Positions 55,457 through 64,000 of a DNA stretch of 64,000 bases are shown piece after piece. The stretch's first letter is position 1. Each line of letters begins with the position of its first letter. Under the pieces are notes generated by a model. That model searched no databases. It saw only the letters and a list, made by a program, of their open reading frames with translations, and was not told the origin of the DNA. The DNA lies in the NCBI GenBank assembly GCA_026196875.1, contig JAPHTP010000106.1, positions 1 through 64,000 of the forward strand, given 5' to 3'. A program made the position numbers and the translations under genes. The stretch is from Kangiellaceae bacterium. Its GTDB lineage: Bacteria > Pseudomonadota > Gammaproteobacteria > Enterobacterales > Kangiellaceae.

Positions 55457-55681
55457 AGTAATTCCCAGCTTAAAGTCAGTGGTATGTCACTTTATATCAT
55501 AAGAACCCAGCTAGCTCGACGTATAAACGGTTAAAAGTAGCATCTAAGCAGTCCCCTGAATTCATCCTAATTACTTAATTTATTTAATAATTTCGCAATA
55601 TCACAACTTGAAATAACTGCTTCGTAAACTATATTTAGCTAACTACAAACCGAAAAATCGTCGTATTTAGGGAACAATTGT

Positions 55682-57820
55682 GTGAATCAAGGTGTTTGCG
55701 CTTCACTAAAATGTCTGCTACTGATTTTATCGATTCAGAGTGTACACGCATTTGCCCCTAAAAAAGACAACGCTGATATTTTAGAACTTTCTCTTGACCA
55801 GCTCCTGAAACTTAAGGTCTCCACAGCCTCGAAAACAGAACAGTCAATATCTGACGCTCCTTCAATCATTAGTGTCATCACCGCCAAGGAATTACAGGAG
55901 CTCGGGGTTAAAACCTTAGCCGAAGCGCTACTAACAACCCCCGGAATCACATTTATTGAGCAAGAAAAAGGCGATCAAATAATGGTCGTCCGCGGAATTG
56001 GGCTAAAAGACGGCGTCTTGGTTCTATTTGATGGAGCCCCGGTCAACGACGCTTTTGACGGAAGCTTCGGTTTTTACAGCCGACCGATTGATGATATCCA
56101 ACGAATTGAAATTATCAGAGGTCCTAGTTCAGCATTGTATGGCAGCTACGCAGTTTCAGGGGTAATTCATATATTTACCAAATCTTGGGCTGACAGCAAG
56201 GAGTGGTTAAAACTACAAGCCTCTAGCGGCAGTTTTGCTAACCAGTCATTTTCCTTTAACTATGCGCCTAACTTTGACTTTATTTCATCAGATTTAAAAG
56301 TATCGACCAGCTTTACTTATATCGACGAAGAAGGCGATGACTATTTCATAGCACAAGATTCAATATTTACCCCCGAGCAAGGGACTTTTTTGCCGCCATT
56401 TAGCAATCCGACCCTTACGCCGACTATACGAAGTAAATCCATGGAAAAGTTTAATGGTCATTTAAATGCAAACTTTAAAGGCGCGAAGTTAACCCTCATT
56501 CATTCTCAAGAACTGACCAATCCTATCGTTAGCCACTTGGGCATTGTCACAAACGTTGACCAGACCATTAAAGAAACTACTCAAGATTTGATGTCGATAA
56601 ATTATCAATGGGACGTAAATGATGATTTAACTTACTTGTTTAATGCCTTTTACATTCTCAACGAATCAAAATTATTCGGCCAATCAGAACCACCACAAAT
56701 ACATGGAGATGAAGATCAAGATGGGCTCAACGAAAATTTCTTTTCTGGCATTATTGAGAACTTTCAGCACCAAACACGAAGTTTCGGTTTAGATTTAGCA
56801 GTAAAATACCAAATCAATGAGCAACACCAGTTATTATTAGGCTTCAACCAAAACCACACCAAGCTTTCAGAAGCCTCAAAATTTGCCAACGTTTCGCTCG
56901 CAGGTCGAGGTCCAACCGAAATTTTCCCGGCGCAAGATTTAACCAGCGAGTTTATTTCTCCAGGCATAAAACGTAAAGAAAATGCGATTTACATTCAGGA
57001 TAACTGGGCTTACAGCGAATCAACCAATATAACATTGGGCGCTCGTTTTGGTGACTATAGCGACTTTGGTTCTACTTCTGATCCCAGACTGGGAATAAAT
57101 TATCGTGTCTCACCCAAAGCGTATATCAAAGTACTTTATGGCGAAGCATTTAAAGCCCCTGCTTTTTCTCAGCTTTTTGACGCAACACCAACATTAAGCG
57201 CCAATCGGCAACGTGGTAATGCGCAGCTAGAGCCAACTGAAATTGAAACATTTGAGTGGCAGCTAGGCTACGACATGTCTGAAAAATTGAATAGTAGCGT
57301 TACACTATTTAACAATAATACCTACAACGAAATTTTCTTTGACCCTACACCAGGCATTGAACAATGGAATAACTCCGGAACCAGAAAATCTAAAGGCATA
57401 GAGTTGGAACTAAAAGGCGCATTTCTCTCATTTGATATTGCCTCGGTTAATTATTCCTATCAGTCCACTTCAGGAGTCGATATAGGCGCTGGAGCCAATA
57501 TTCACCCGCCGCATCGATTAAATTTTTATGGCGTTCGTTCTTTATCTGACAATTTAAACTGGAGCATTTCTTATGCCTATTATTCATCACCTCGCAGAGA
57601 ATCAGAAGATGATAGAGAACGAATCGATTCAAAATCAATTTTAAATATGTCGTTGCGTCGAGAAAACTTTATCCTTCCCGAGCTATCGCTAGAGCTATCA
57701 GCAAAAAATCTACTCGACGATAAAGGCCGATTTGAAACCGAAGCTGCGCTGGGCTTGTATGATGATTTACCTATTGAAGGCCGAAGAATTAACTTAACCG
57801 CTGAGTACGTATTTCAGTGA
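55682..57820 (+). CDS. TonB-dependent receptor 3
   Basis: A 712-residue receptor with a signal peptide (about 1-23, ending VHA-FA), then ILELSLDQLLKLKVSTASK. Plug landmarks are SDAPSIISVITAKEL, LLTTPGITFIE, VVRGIGLKDG and IQRIEIIRGPSSALYGSYAV (cores IEIIRGPSS and LYGSYAVSG). The barrel ends LTAEYVFQ. It starts at GTG 55682 with GGGAA upstream. A lipoprotein gene begins ten bases after its stop, so the two are probably cotranscribed and may work on the same ligand. The ligand is unknown. Confidence 0.93.
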   Translation: MNQGVCASLKCLLLILSIQSVHAFAPKKDNADILELSLDQLLKLKVSTASKTEQSISDAPSIISVITAKELQELGVKTLAEALLTTPGITFIEQEKGDQIMVVRGIGLKDGVLVLFDGAPVNDAFDGSFGFYSRPIDDIQRIEIIRGPSSALYGSYAVSGVIHIFTKSWADSKEWLKLQASSGSFANQSFSFNYAPNFDFISSDLKVSTSFTYIDEEGDDYFIAQDSIFTPEQGTFLPPFSNPTLTPTIRSKSMEKFNGHLNANFKGAKLTLIHSQELTNPIVSHLGIVTNVDQTIKETTQDLMSINYQWDVNDDLTYLFNAFYILNESKLFGQSEPPQIHGDEDQDGLNENFFSGIIENFQHQTRSFGLDLAVKYQINEQHQLLLGFNQNHTKLSEASKFANVSLAGRGPTEIFPAQDLTSEFISPGIKRKENAIYIQDNWAYSESTNITLGARFGDYSDFGSTSDPRLGINYRVSPKAYIKVLYGEAFKAPAFSQLFDATPTLSANRQRGNAQLEPTEIETFEWQLGYDMSEKLNSSVTLFNNNTYNEIFFDPTPGIEQWNNSGTRKSKGIELELKGAFLSFDIASVNYSYQSTSGVDIGAGANIHPPHRLNFYGVRSLSDNLNWSISYAYYSSPRRESEDDRERIDSKSILNMSLRRENFILPELSLELSAKNLLDDKGRFETEAALGLYDDLPIEGRRINLTAEYVFQ

Positions 57821-57830
57821 GGATATTAAA

Positions 57831-58991
57831 GTGAAACCGTTAACCAAACCATCCTTATATTTGTTCACTATTTTAGTATTCATTTTGTCTTGCAAAGACA
57901 CTAGTTTTGAAATCACGAATGAAGGTTCGTCCGATAGTGGCTCTACACTTGAAGCGAGTGTTGTTGGAAAGATCACCGACCAAACGGGCCAACCGGTTGA
58001 AGGTGTTACGGTGGTTACTCTCCCCTTTAACCAAGATGTAGTAGTTGATGATATAGGACGTAAGAGTATTGTTGATGTAGTAACGGATGCGAATGGTGAA
58101 TATCAGATCGCTCATCTTCCACAAGGCAATTATAAGTTGTTATTTATGGCTAGTGGCTTTATCAAAGTTAGCTTAACAATTGGCTCTATTGACTTTATTC
58201 CCGAAAATCTGGTCAATGGCAATATTGTAAAAGGCGCTGTACTGCAAGTTTTTCCAGAACAAAACGATGGCGACACCCCAACTGTAGCTTTGTTTGATCC
58301 GGAAGATAAAAAGCGTATGACAGAAATACTTACATCACACGGTATACGTTATCAATCAATAATTAGCAGCGTGAGCCAGTTAGATGCAGCCAATTATAAT
58401 TTATTGGTGATTGGTTTAGATGCTACTGTTTTTCAGCATATAGAAGAATTGATTGATAGCCGAGCAGTCCTTGATCAGTTTTTGGCAGATGGTGGTTCGA
58501 TATATTTTGGGCAAATTAACGACTTTAGTTTTGAGGCAACTCCTGTGCCATTTTTAACCGGCGACCAGCAGTTTGCGTTACATACTGAAAACGCGCCGTT
58601 TAACGACTTTACTTCAGGCACTATCGTAGACCAATCTCACCCTTTGATCACTGATGTATCATTTCTAAATTGGGAATTTATCGAAGCCGGCCAGCAAACA
58701 TTAAAAAATAATGTCGTTTTTGATGCGGCTTTAAAAAGTTCAATTGAATCCAGCGCTAACTGGAATATTATTGTAACCACGCCAGCCGAAGACTTTACCA
58801 GCGGTTCAGGCACGGTGTTGGCAGAGTCGGATGTTATTATTGCAGAATATACCGATCCTAGAAGTGGTTCAAAAATCGTGCTTAATCAAGCGGCTTATTA
58901 TCAATCGACATTCGGTGATACGACTGATATTAACGGAATTAAATTAACAAGTAATGTGGTCGCCTATATAAAGCAGCTAAATATGAATTAG
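57831..58991 (+). CDS. Lipoprotein with carboxypeptidase-regulatory-like domain
   Basis: A 386-residue protein with a lipobox in FILSC (Cys21). Residues about 43-125 form a carboxypeptidase regulatory-like beta-sandwich (VVGKITDQTGQPVEGVTV, TDANGEYQIAHLPQGNYKL as landmarks). The rest (about 140-386) has alternating strands and helices reminiscent of glutamine-amidotransferase-like or ThuA-like folds, with YNLLVIGLD and FLADGGSIYFGQ, but no catalytic Cys motif. It starts at GTG 57831, with GAGG upstream. It probably sits at the outer membrane with receptor 3. Confidence 0.8.
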   Translation: MKPLTKPSLYLFTILVFILSCKDTSFEITNEGSSDSGSTLEASVVGKITDQTGQPVEGVTVVTLPFNQDVVVDDIGRKSIVDVVTDANGEYQIAHLPQGNYKLLFMASGFIKVSLTIGSIDFIPENLVNGNIVKGAVLQVFPEQNDGDTPTVALFDPEDKKRMTEILTSHGIRYQSIISSVSQLDAANYNLLVIGLDATVFQHIEELIDSRAVLDQFLADGGSIYFGQINDFSFEATPVPFLTGDQQFALHTENAPFNDFTSGTIVDQSHPLITDVSFLNWEFIEAGQQTLKNNVVFDAALKSSIESSANWNIIVTTPAEDFTSGSGTVLAESDVIIAEYTDPRSGSKIVLNQAAYYQSTFGDTTDINGIKLTSNVVAYIKQLNMN

Positions 58992-59149
58992 TACACTATT
59001 TACTCAGAGAGTCTCTCTCAATCTTTTATTCTTGTTAAAAGACAAAAAGCCAACATTCTCCTAATATATACGGCGCACTTGCAATTTCTATGTTTCAAGT
59101 AGAAGATGAATGACATCTAATTTGATAAAACATAGTGCCAAAGCTAGCC

Positions 59150-60088
59150 ATGCCTGACCTACCAAACCCTGCTACTATTAACCCCAAATACAGTCAACAC
59201 TTAGGCATTGCACTAGGCTCGGGGGCGGCTAGAGGCATATCTCATTTGGGAGTCGTTCGAAATCTTATACGCTACGACATTGAGCCGCAGATAGTCGCGG
59301 GCTCTTCGGTTGGCGCGCTAGTCGGCGCTTGTTATGCCGCGGGAAAATTCGATCAAATTGAAGACTGGTTTAAAAATTTGACATTAAAGAACCTCTTAGT
59401 ATTTATTGATCCCAAACTAACTTCGCGTGGTGGGCTCGCAGATGGTGAGCGATTTGTCCGCTATATGAAAAAGACTTTTGGCGATATTCAATTTGATGAG
59501 CTTGACAAACAACTAACAGTTATCGCTACTGATATGAATAGTGGTAGAGAGATCTGGCTTGAGTCCGGCTCCGTTTGGGAAGCCGTCCGCGCTTCTATGG
59601 CGTATCCGGGTATTATTTCTCCTGTTTATTTAGATGATCAATACTTGCTAGATGGCGGAGTCGTCAATCCTGTGCCCGTAATTGCATGTAGAGCCAAAGG
59701 TGCGAGAAGAGTAATTGCCGTTAATCTCAATAGTGAAATGATTATTAACCATCAGACGGAGGAAAAAAGTTCAAGTCAAAGTGCAGAGCTGATAGAACAG
59801 AACTTGCTTGACAAAATTTCTGGTAAAGTTATTGACTCGATGACACCATTGCTTCGTCGAGATGGGAAAAAGAATGTTTCTTTCAATACCCTCAATGTAT
59901 TAGCGGCGTCCATTAATATTATGCAAGATAGAATAACTCGTAGCCGACTAGCTGGTGAGCCACCTGATGTGATGTTAATGCCACGACTTGGGCATATTGG
60001 TATGTTCGAAATTGATCGTTTCGACGAAATCTACCAAGAAGGAATGCGAGTCGTCGAGGCAGTGCACTGGGAGCAGGAGCTAAAATAA
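59150..60088 (+). CDS. Patatin-like phospholipase, RssA type
   Basis: A 312-residue patatin-family lipid acyl hydrolase. The oxyanion loop is GSGAARGISHLG (near residue 25), the nucleophile is Ser53 in GSSVG, and the Asp of the dyad is in LLDGGVVNPVPV (near 170). There is no signal peptide, and the length fits the cytoplasmic RssA/YchK-type group. I chose ATG 59150; a GTG five codons upstream is also possible and neither has a good ribosome-binding site. Confidence 0.92.
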   Translation: MPDLPNPATINPKYSQHLGIALGSGAARGISHLGVVRNLIRYDIEPQIVAGSSVGALVGACYAAGKFDQIEDWFKNLTLKNLLVFIDPKLTSRGGLADGERFVRYMKKTFGDIQFDELDKQLTVIATDMNSGREIWLESGSVWEAVRASMAYPGIISPVYLDDQYLLDGGVVNPVPVIACRAKGARRVIAVNLNSEMIINHQTEEKSSSQSAELIEQNLLDKISGKVIDSMTPLLRRDGKKNVSFNTLNVLAASINIMQDRITRSRLAGEPPDVMLMPRLGHIGMFEIDRFDEIYQEGMRVVEAVHWEQELK

Positions 60089-60186
60089 AAAATTGAGAGC
60101 TTAAACTTCGTACCGAAAGTAGCATTTAAAGGCCACATGCCTTTTGACTTCAATATCTCGAATTGCTCCTATGAGTTAGAGCTGAT

Positions 60187-61242
60187 TTACCTTACTGTTA
60201 TCAAAAAATCTCCTACTCTTCCTTTTCTTCCGTCTGAATAATCAAACTCTGACTCACCAATCAGTTTATTGTTATCAAGGTAAGCTTTCGATGCTTTTTC
60301 GCTCTCTAAAGAAATACTTTGAATACCAAGATCTGAAAGTGAATTGATTGATTGGTTACCACTTGAATTAAAACTCAACAATTTGAGCTGATTGAAAACT
60401 TCATCAGAAAAATCAATCTGATTATCATTATTAAAGTCAAATTGGCGAAGCGCTTCAAACCCATCTTTTGCACCACCAGCATCACCGAACAATTCAAGAC
60501 CATTATCAATCCGGCCATTTAAGTTTTTATCCAGAGCCAGAAAAAAGTTACCGGCAGCTGGAGCGTAAAACTTATCCAAATTGCTGTCGGCATCCAGGTC
60601 AAATTCAACTTCCAGACTCTGTTCGAAAGAAAAGTCTGTACCGTTCAAGTTTAGGATAAGTGGGTCAACTTGCTCTTCCTGCTGCCGAGTAAATGACTCA
60701 AAAGAAAACTGGGTATGAGAAAACTCTAAAGACATTGAAAAATTTACCAAGTTATCATCCTCTGAGATTTCCATCGAAATATCCAAGCTGACATCCAATT
60801 GAAAACCGCTCAGCCTCGTTTCGGTCGCGTTTCCACTCGGACCATTTGTCTGCATGATTGAGAATTGGCCTGAGCTAAGCGAAAATTGATAATTCAATTG
60901 AAAATCGGATACTTCGCTACTGTCAACACTCTCACCTTCTACCGAACTATCTAAGCGAGCAATCGCTCGCATTATTTGATAGGCCAAAGAATACTCCTTG
61001 TTCGCTTGTAACGCTTCTTCGATATCAAGAGTGTCAGCTTCCAAGTCTGAGAGGACTGAATTGGGATTTTGGTGATTCGAGATGACAGGATTTAATGGCT
61101 GAAGATTTATAGCTTGAGAATTTTCTAATTGGGAAGAATTGTTTAAAGCCGAGTTGTTTGAAATAGTGTTTCCACCATTCTTAAACAGTGACATTAAAGA
61201 CGAACCTATCCGACCGACGCCAATACCCATTTGGCCCAGCAT
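60187..61242 (-). CDS. Hypothetical protein with EF-hand-like calcium-binding repeats
   Basis: A 351-residue acidic protein, low in Cys. It starts with a Gly/Ser-rich segment and an Asn/Ser-rich region. Residues about 240-300 carry two calcium-loop motifs, DKNLNGRIDNGLELFGD and DFNNDNQIDFSDE, of the kind found in large RTX or VCBS-type secreted proteins. No signal peptide is visible, so it might leave the cell by a non-Sec route, or be cytoplasmic. AGGAG precedes ATG 61242. Confidence 0.75.
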   Translation of the reverse strand: MLGQMGIGVGRIGSSLMSLFKNGGNTISNNSALNNSSQLENSQAINLQPLNPVISNHQNPNSVLSDLEADTLDIEEALQANKEYSLAYQIMRAIARLDSSVEGESVDSSEVSDFQLNYQFSLSSGQFSIMQTNGPSGNATETRLSGFQLDVSLDISMEISEDDNLVNFSMSLEFSHTQFSFESFTRQQEEQVDPLILNLNGTDFSFEQSLEVEFDLDADSNLDKFYAPAAGNFFLALDKNLNGRIDNGLELFGDAGGAKDGFEALRQFDFNNDNQIDFSDEVFNQLKLLSFNSSGNQSINSLSDLGIQSISLESEKASKAYLDNNKLIGESEFDYSDGRKGRVGDFLITVR

Positions 61243-61408
61243 AATGAACTCCTAAATTTTAATTCCATCTAATAAGAACGTTATCGGAATTTCATTATGC
61301 AGACTTTAAAAACGAAGAGTTATTATCTAATAGCAAATACTGTTATAACTATCTGTGCTTTGTTACTTTGAAATATTTACTCCTGTTTCAAATTAGTTCG
61401 TCTAAAAC

Positions 61409-61726
61409 CTACATATTCATCTCTACCAATTCAGAGACTTCCAAAGATCCATTAATATCCAAAAATGGGCAGGATTTAGCCATCTCTAATGCGCCATCGA
61501 TTGACTCAGCGCTAACTACTGTAAAACCTGACATATTGGTCAAGCTTTTCACTTCTACATTACCATCGGGGAAAACCGTATGAGTATTCTTAAAAGGGTT
61601 TGCCGGACTAACTACTGCATCACCGAGCCCGCCTAGCCACTCCTTATATTTTGCAAAATGAGCTTGACCTTCTTCTGGCGTTTTGGGGTGCTCCCCTCCT
61701 AAATACGAAATAATAAACTTCGGCAT
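61409..61726 (-). CDS. YCII-related domain protein
   Basis: A 105-residue protein of the YCII/DGPF fold, starting MPKFIISYLGGEHPKTPEE. It shows the helix with YKEWLGGLGDAV and the later GFTVVSAESIDGALEMAKSCPFL block (core GFTVVSAESIDGALEMA). Members of this family are small dimeric proteins, sometimes fused to extracytoplasmic-function sigma factors; the role here is unknown. AGGAG lies before the ATG. Confidence 0.88.
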   Translation of the reverse strand: MPKFIISYLGGEHPKTPEEGQAHFAKYKEWLGGLGDAVVSPANPFKNTHTVFPDGNVEVKSLTNMSGFTVVSAESIDGALEMAKSCPFLDINGSLEVSELVEMNM

Positions 61727-61818
61727 ACTGTTCTCCTAAATAATTCAACCGATAAGCTAACCGATTGCCGGGTATTTTGCCACTAGTTGTCTCCTACTCG
61801 CAAACTCCACATTGCGAC

Positions 61819-62784
61819 TTAACGAATAATTGCCGCAGTTGCTAAAGAGCCAAGCGCGTTTAAAACGATTAGAGCCTCTTGTTTGCGTTTGTTAAAATCC
61901 GAATAACCATTCTTTTTATCCGCTATCGATTTTAACACTGCAACGTGAGATTTTAATTGATGATTGGTCTCTGGATTTTGCAGCCCTTGAACGGTATAAA
62001 AAACTCGCCTAAACCAGTTTTCCGACTTTTCTATTTGACTTTGAGTTAGCCTAGTGCCTTCATTAGTTAGCTTCACCAGCTGCTTATGCAACGCATAATT
62101 AGGCCCATCAGAGTTGCGAGTCACTCTCTTATTTAAGTCCTCAACCTGTTTTGATAAAGCCTCTATTAATTGAGAGTTATCTGCCAAACTCTTGCTCTTG
62201 GTTTCCAGCTCAACGAGTTTTTGTTCTATCTGTTGATATTCTTGTTTAAAAGATTCATTGCCTTTTGACAATTCATTGTTTTTTGCTTGCAGCAATAGCT
62301 GTTTCGAGGATATCTGATTGATTAAGTTTTGATTGCTTTTAGATAATTCGGTTACTTGGCTCATTAACAACTCGTCAGCTTCATTCGGTAGTTGCTTTCG
62401 GATATCTGCAATTGTTTCCTTAACGTCCTGCGCAAATTGCGAATTAAGGATAATTGGCGTGATAACAGCTATGAGAACGGCGATTAAGGAAGCGGCCGTC
62501 GATACGCCAAATTGTTTAACCTGCTCTACTGCATTATCTTTTACCGACTTAAGTACTGCTGAAGCTGGTTCACTTTTAGCTCTCTTTTGCTCCAGCAACA
62601 TATTGAGCAAGTCAGTATCTTCTAAATCGATATCTGCGAGTAACTGCTGAATTTTATCAGCCGAGGATTTGCTGGACATTGAACCGCCTGAGCTCGTCGA
62701 TGTATCCGGTGACGAATCTTGAACATTGTCTAGCGACTTAGGCTGGCTAGGTTCTGTTAAATCTGGGTTGGCTTTGATTTCCAT
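61819..62784 (-). CDS. Membrane-anchored coiled-coil protein, hypothetical
   Basis: A 321-residue protein with a Ser/Thr-rich, disordered start (1-45), a single hydrophobic helix near residues 95-115 (STAASLIAVLIAVITPIIL) and a long coiled coil (about 130-225, rich in Gln, Glu, Lys and Leu), then a helical C-terminal part. It is probably anchored in the inner membrane with the coiled coil on one side. No family is recognised and its neighbours give no clue. Confidence 0.7.
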   Translation of the reverse strand: MEIKANPDLTEPSQPKSLDNVQDSSPDTSTSSGGSMSSKSSADKIQQLLADIDLEDTDLLNMLLEQKRAKSEPASAVLKSVKDNAVEQVKQFGVSTAASLIAVLIAVITPIILNSQFAQDVKETIADIRKQLPNEADELLMSQVTELSKSNQNLINQISSKQLLLQAKNNELSKGNESFKQEYQQIEQKLVELETKSKSLADNSQLIEALSKQVEDLNKRVTRNSDGPNYALHKQLVKLTNEGTRLTQSQIEKSENWFRRVFYTVQGLQNPETNHQLKSHVAVLKSIADKKNGYSDFNKRKQEALIVLNALGSLATAAIIR

Positions 62785-63008
62785 TTCATCATCCTTGCTT
62801 AAGTTTTTATTGGAATTGTTATTTTGACTTCGAGGTGTTTTTAAACTCTCTTTATGCTTTAAAACTCTCTGTTGCTTGTAAATCCCGCGTAGCAGAAAAA
62901 GCGATCAGAGTTAAAGAAAAATACTAACAAGGATTTATGGATTAGACCGCAATAGATGGTCTGACGAGAACGGATATTTTCAAATTAATTTCGCGGAGAG
63001 ATACTTCT

Positions 63009-63704
63009 CTAAGAGTCAGAAGCGGAGGAACCGTAATTCTCTGTAACATTAACTTTGTTGGCAATCAAAACCACTTGAGTCCTGTTGTTAACACCAAGCT
63101 TACGCATAATTGCCGTTACATGTGCCTTCACGGTCGCTTCCGTCACATTTTGCTCGTAGGCAATTTGTTTATTGAGTAACCCATCGGCCAGTAAGTTAAA
63201 GACTTCCAATTGTTTAGGGGTAAGCTCAGCAATTTTATGGATTAGATTCTCTAGCTCGCCATCCTCTTCAGTGTCCGCAGACTCCATATTCTCAGGAAAA
63301 TAAGTATCTCCCATTAACACGTTTTCGATCGCGGCTTGCATTTGTGGAATTGAGGCGGACTTAGGAATAAACCCTAGCGCGCCATATTGATTGGCTTTGG
63401 CAGCTATTACCAAATCTTCATTGGCGGATATCATAATTATGGGTAGTTGGGAGTAACGTTGGACTACATGTGAGAGTCCGACGAACCCATTGGCTCCGGG
63501 CATATGCAGATCCATTAATAATAGGTCAGCGTCGGCATTACTATCTGCCAAGACAGTTTCAAGTTGAGTAATACTCTCTGCTTCAAGAAACTCGGCTTTA
63601 GGCATATTTGTTTTTAATGCTTGCACCAATGCGCTACGGAACAATGGATGGTCGTCCGCAATAATGATTTTATTTACGGTTAAACTGGTAATGATATACT
63701 CCAT
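63009..63704 (-). CDS. crbR: LuxR/NarL-family response regulator, CrbR type
   Basis: A 231-residue regulator. The receiver has IIADDHPLFRSAL near residue 13 and the phosphorylated Asp65 in LLLMDLHMPG; Lys in IPKSA is near 115. The C-terminal LuxR helix-turn-helix includes LTPKQLEVFNLLADGLLNKQIA (core LTPKQLEVFNLLA) and TVKAHVTAIMRKLGVNNRTQ. It is encoded just upstream of acs on the same strand. In Vibrio and Pseudomonas, CrbR works with CrbS to activate acs; the matching kinase gene is at 47641-51465. Confidence 0.88.
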   Translation of the reverse strand: MEYIITSLTVNKIIIADDHPLFRSALVQALKTNMPKAEFLEAESITQLETVLADSNADADLLLMDLHMPGANGFVGLSHVVQRYSQLPIIMISANEDLVIAAKANQYGALGFIPKSASIPQMQAAIENVLMGDTYFPENMESADTEEDGELENLIHKIAELTPKQLEVFNLLADGLLNKQIAYEQNVTEATVKAHVTAIMRKLGVNNRTQVVLIANKVNVTENYGSSASDS

Positions 63705-63709
63705 TTTTT

Positions 63710-63730
63710 ACTCTCGAATGCTTCGCGAGT
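63710..63730. promoter_or_regulatory. Hairpin just before the crbR start codon
   Basis: ACTCTCGA and TCGCGAGT pair with one mismatch around a 5-nt loop. On the minus strand the 3' arm contains GAGAG, the only ribosome-binding-like sequence before ATG 63704. Folding could therefore limit translation of crbR. It could equally be a chance hairpin. Confidence 0.4.
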
Positions 63731-63844
63731 AATATTTTAAGTACTGCAAGAGAAAGAAAGTAGAGATTCCAACATCCTTTCAATCCCTCACAGTTTAAAT
63801 TAAAACCATATTAGAATTAACAACATTTGTTTTGGTTAACTAAT

Positions 63845-64000
63845 TTAGCGATTCTTTCGATTGTTAATTAAATCGTCAACAACAGCGGGCTCCGCCAGAG
63901 TCGATATATCGCCTAAATTACCAAACTCATTTTCCGCGATTTTCCTCAAAATTCGTCGCATTATTTTACCCGAACGAGTTTTGGGTAACCCTGGAGCGAA
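63845..64000 (-). CDS. acs: Acetyl-CoA synthetase, C-terminal end only
   Basis: The last 51 codons of an AMP-forming acetyl-CoA synthetase; the rest lies beyond the right edge. The visible part begins [20 protein letters not shown], which contains the catalytic and acetylation-site lysine, and continues through [12 protein letters not shown] to a TAA stop at 63845-63847. Acs activates acetate for the glyoxylate and TCA cycles. The CrbR-type gene lies 140 nt downstream in the same direction. Confidence 0.93.
   Translation of the reverse strand, partial: FAPGLPKTRSGKIMRRILRKIAENEFGNLGDISTLAEPAVVDDLINNRKNR

Overview
The window reads as a chromosomal segment of a marine-type gammaproteobacterium. 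The block ribF-ileS-lspA-fkpB-ispH followed by type IV minor pilin genes, the block rplU-rpmA-obgE with ispB divergent, and a CrbS/CrbR-acs acetate system all fit that group. A relative of Kangiella/Aliikangiella is my guess from gene content; it has not been tested. I see no rRNA, tRNA, CRISPR array, insertion sequence or prophage.

Layout: (1) 1-8270, minus strand: minor pilins, ispH, fkpB, lspA, ileS, ribF and murJ, all ordinary housekeeping genes. (2) 8513-27650: an 18-gene, tightly packed minus-strand operon between murJ and rpsT, two genes that are usually adjacent and divergent in gammaproteobacteria. (3) 28759-36358: rpsT, obgE, rpmA, rplU, ispB, a YkgJ-type protein, an S41 peptidase, pckA and a parvulin, with several clear terminators. 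(4) 36581-43142: a TonB-dependent receptor, yacG, recJ and a Tat-exported amidohydrolase. (5) 43152-51465 and 63009-64000: a short-chain acid module (PrpE-like ligase, two-subunit sodium/solute symporter, CrbS sensor kinase; then the CrbR-type regulator and acs). (6) 51615-62784: two more TonB-dependent receptors, a periplasmic binding protein, a DUF1569 protein, a lipoprotein, a patatin and small hypotheticals.

The most interesting part is the 8.5-27.7 kb operon, which looks like an undescribed biosynthesis-plus-export system. Its first half encodes an AMP-forming ligase, a fold-type-III PLP decarboxylase, an acyl carrier protein, two acyl-CoA-dehydrogenase-fold proteins (one intact, one without the usual catalytic end), two very divergent thiolase-fold (ketosynthase-like) proteins with an unknown protein between them, a flavin-dependent-halogenase-like enzyme with a WxWxIP motif, an alpha/beta hydrolase, and an asparagine-synthetase-like protein that lacks both expected active sites. 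Its second half encodes a LolD/MacB-type ABC ATPase and permease, two related periplasmic TPR-like proteins, a LolA-fold protein, an outer-membrane beta-barrel and a TauE-type permease. I infer that a carrier-bound, probably amino-acid-derived product is made and then moved to, or through, the outer membrane. The product cannot be read from the sequence.

A second point of interest is that the short N-terminal LSLxxLL segment shared by all three TonB-dependent receptors also begins the mature part of the periplasmic binding protein encoded beside one of them.
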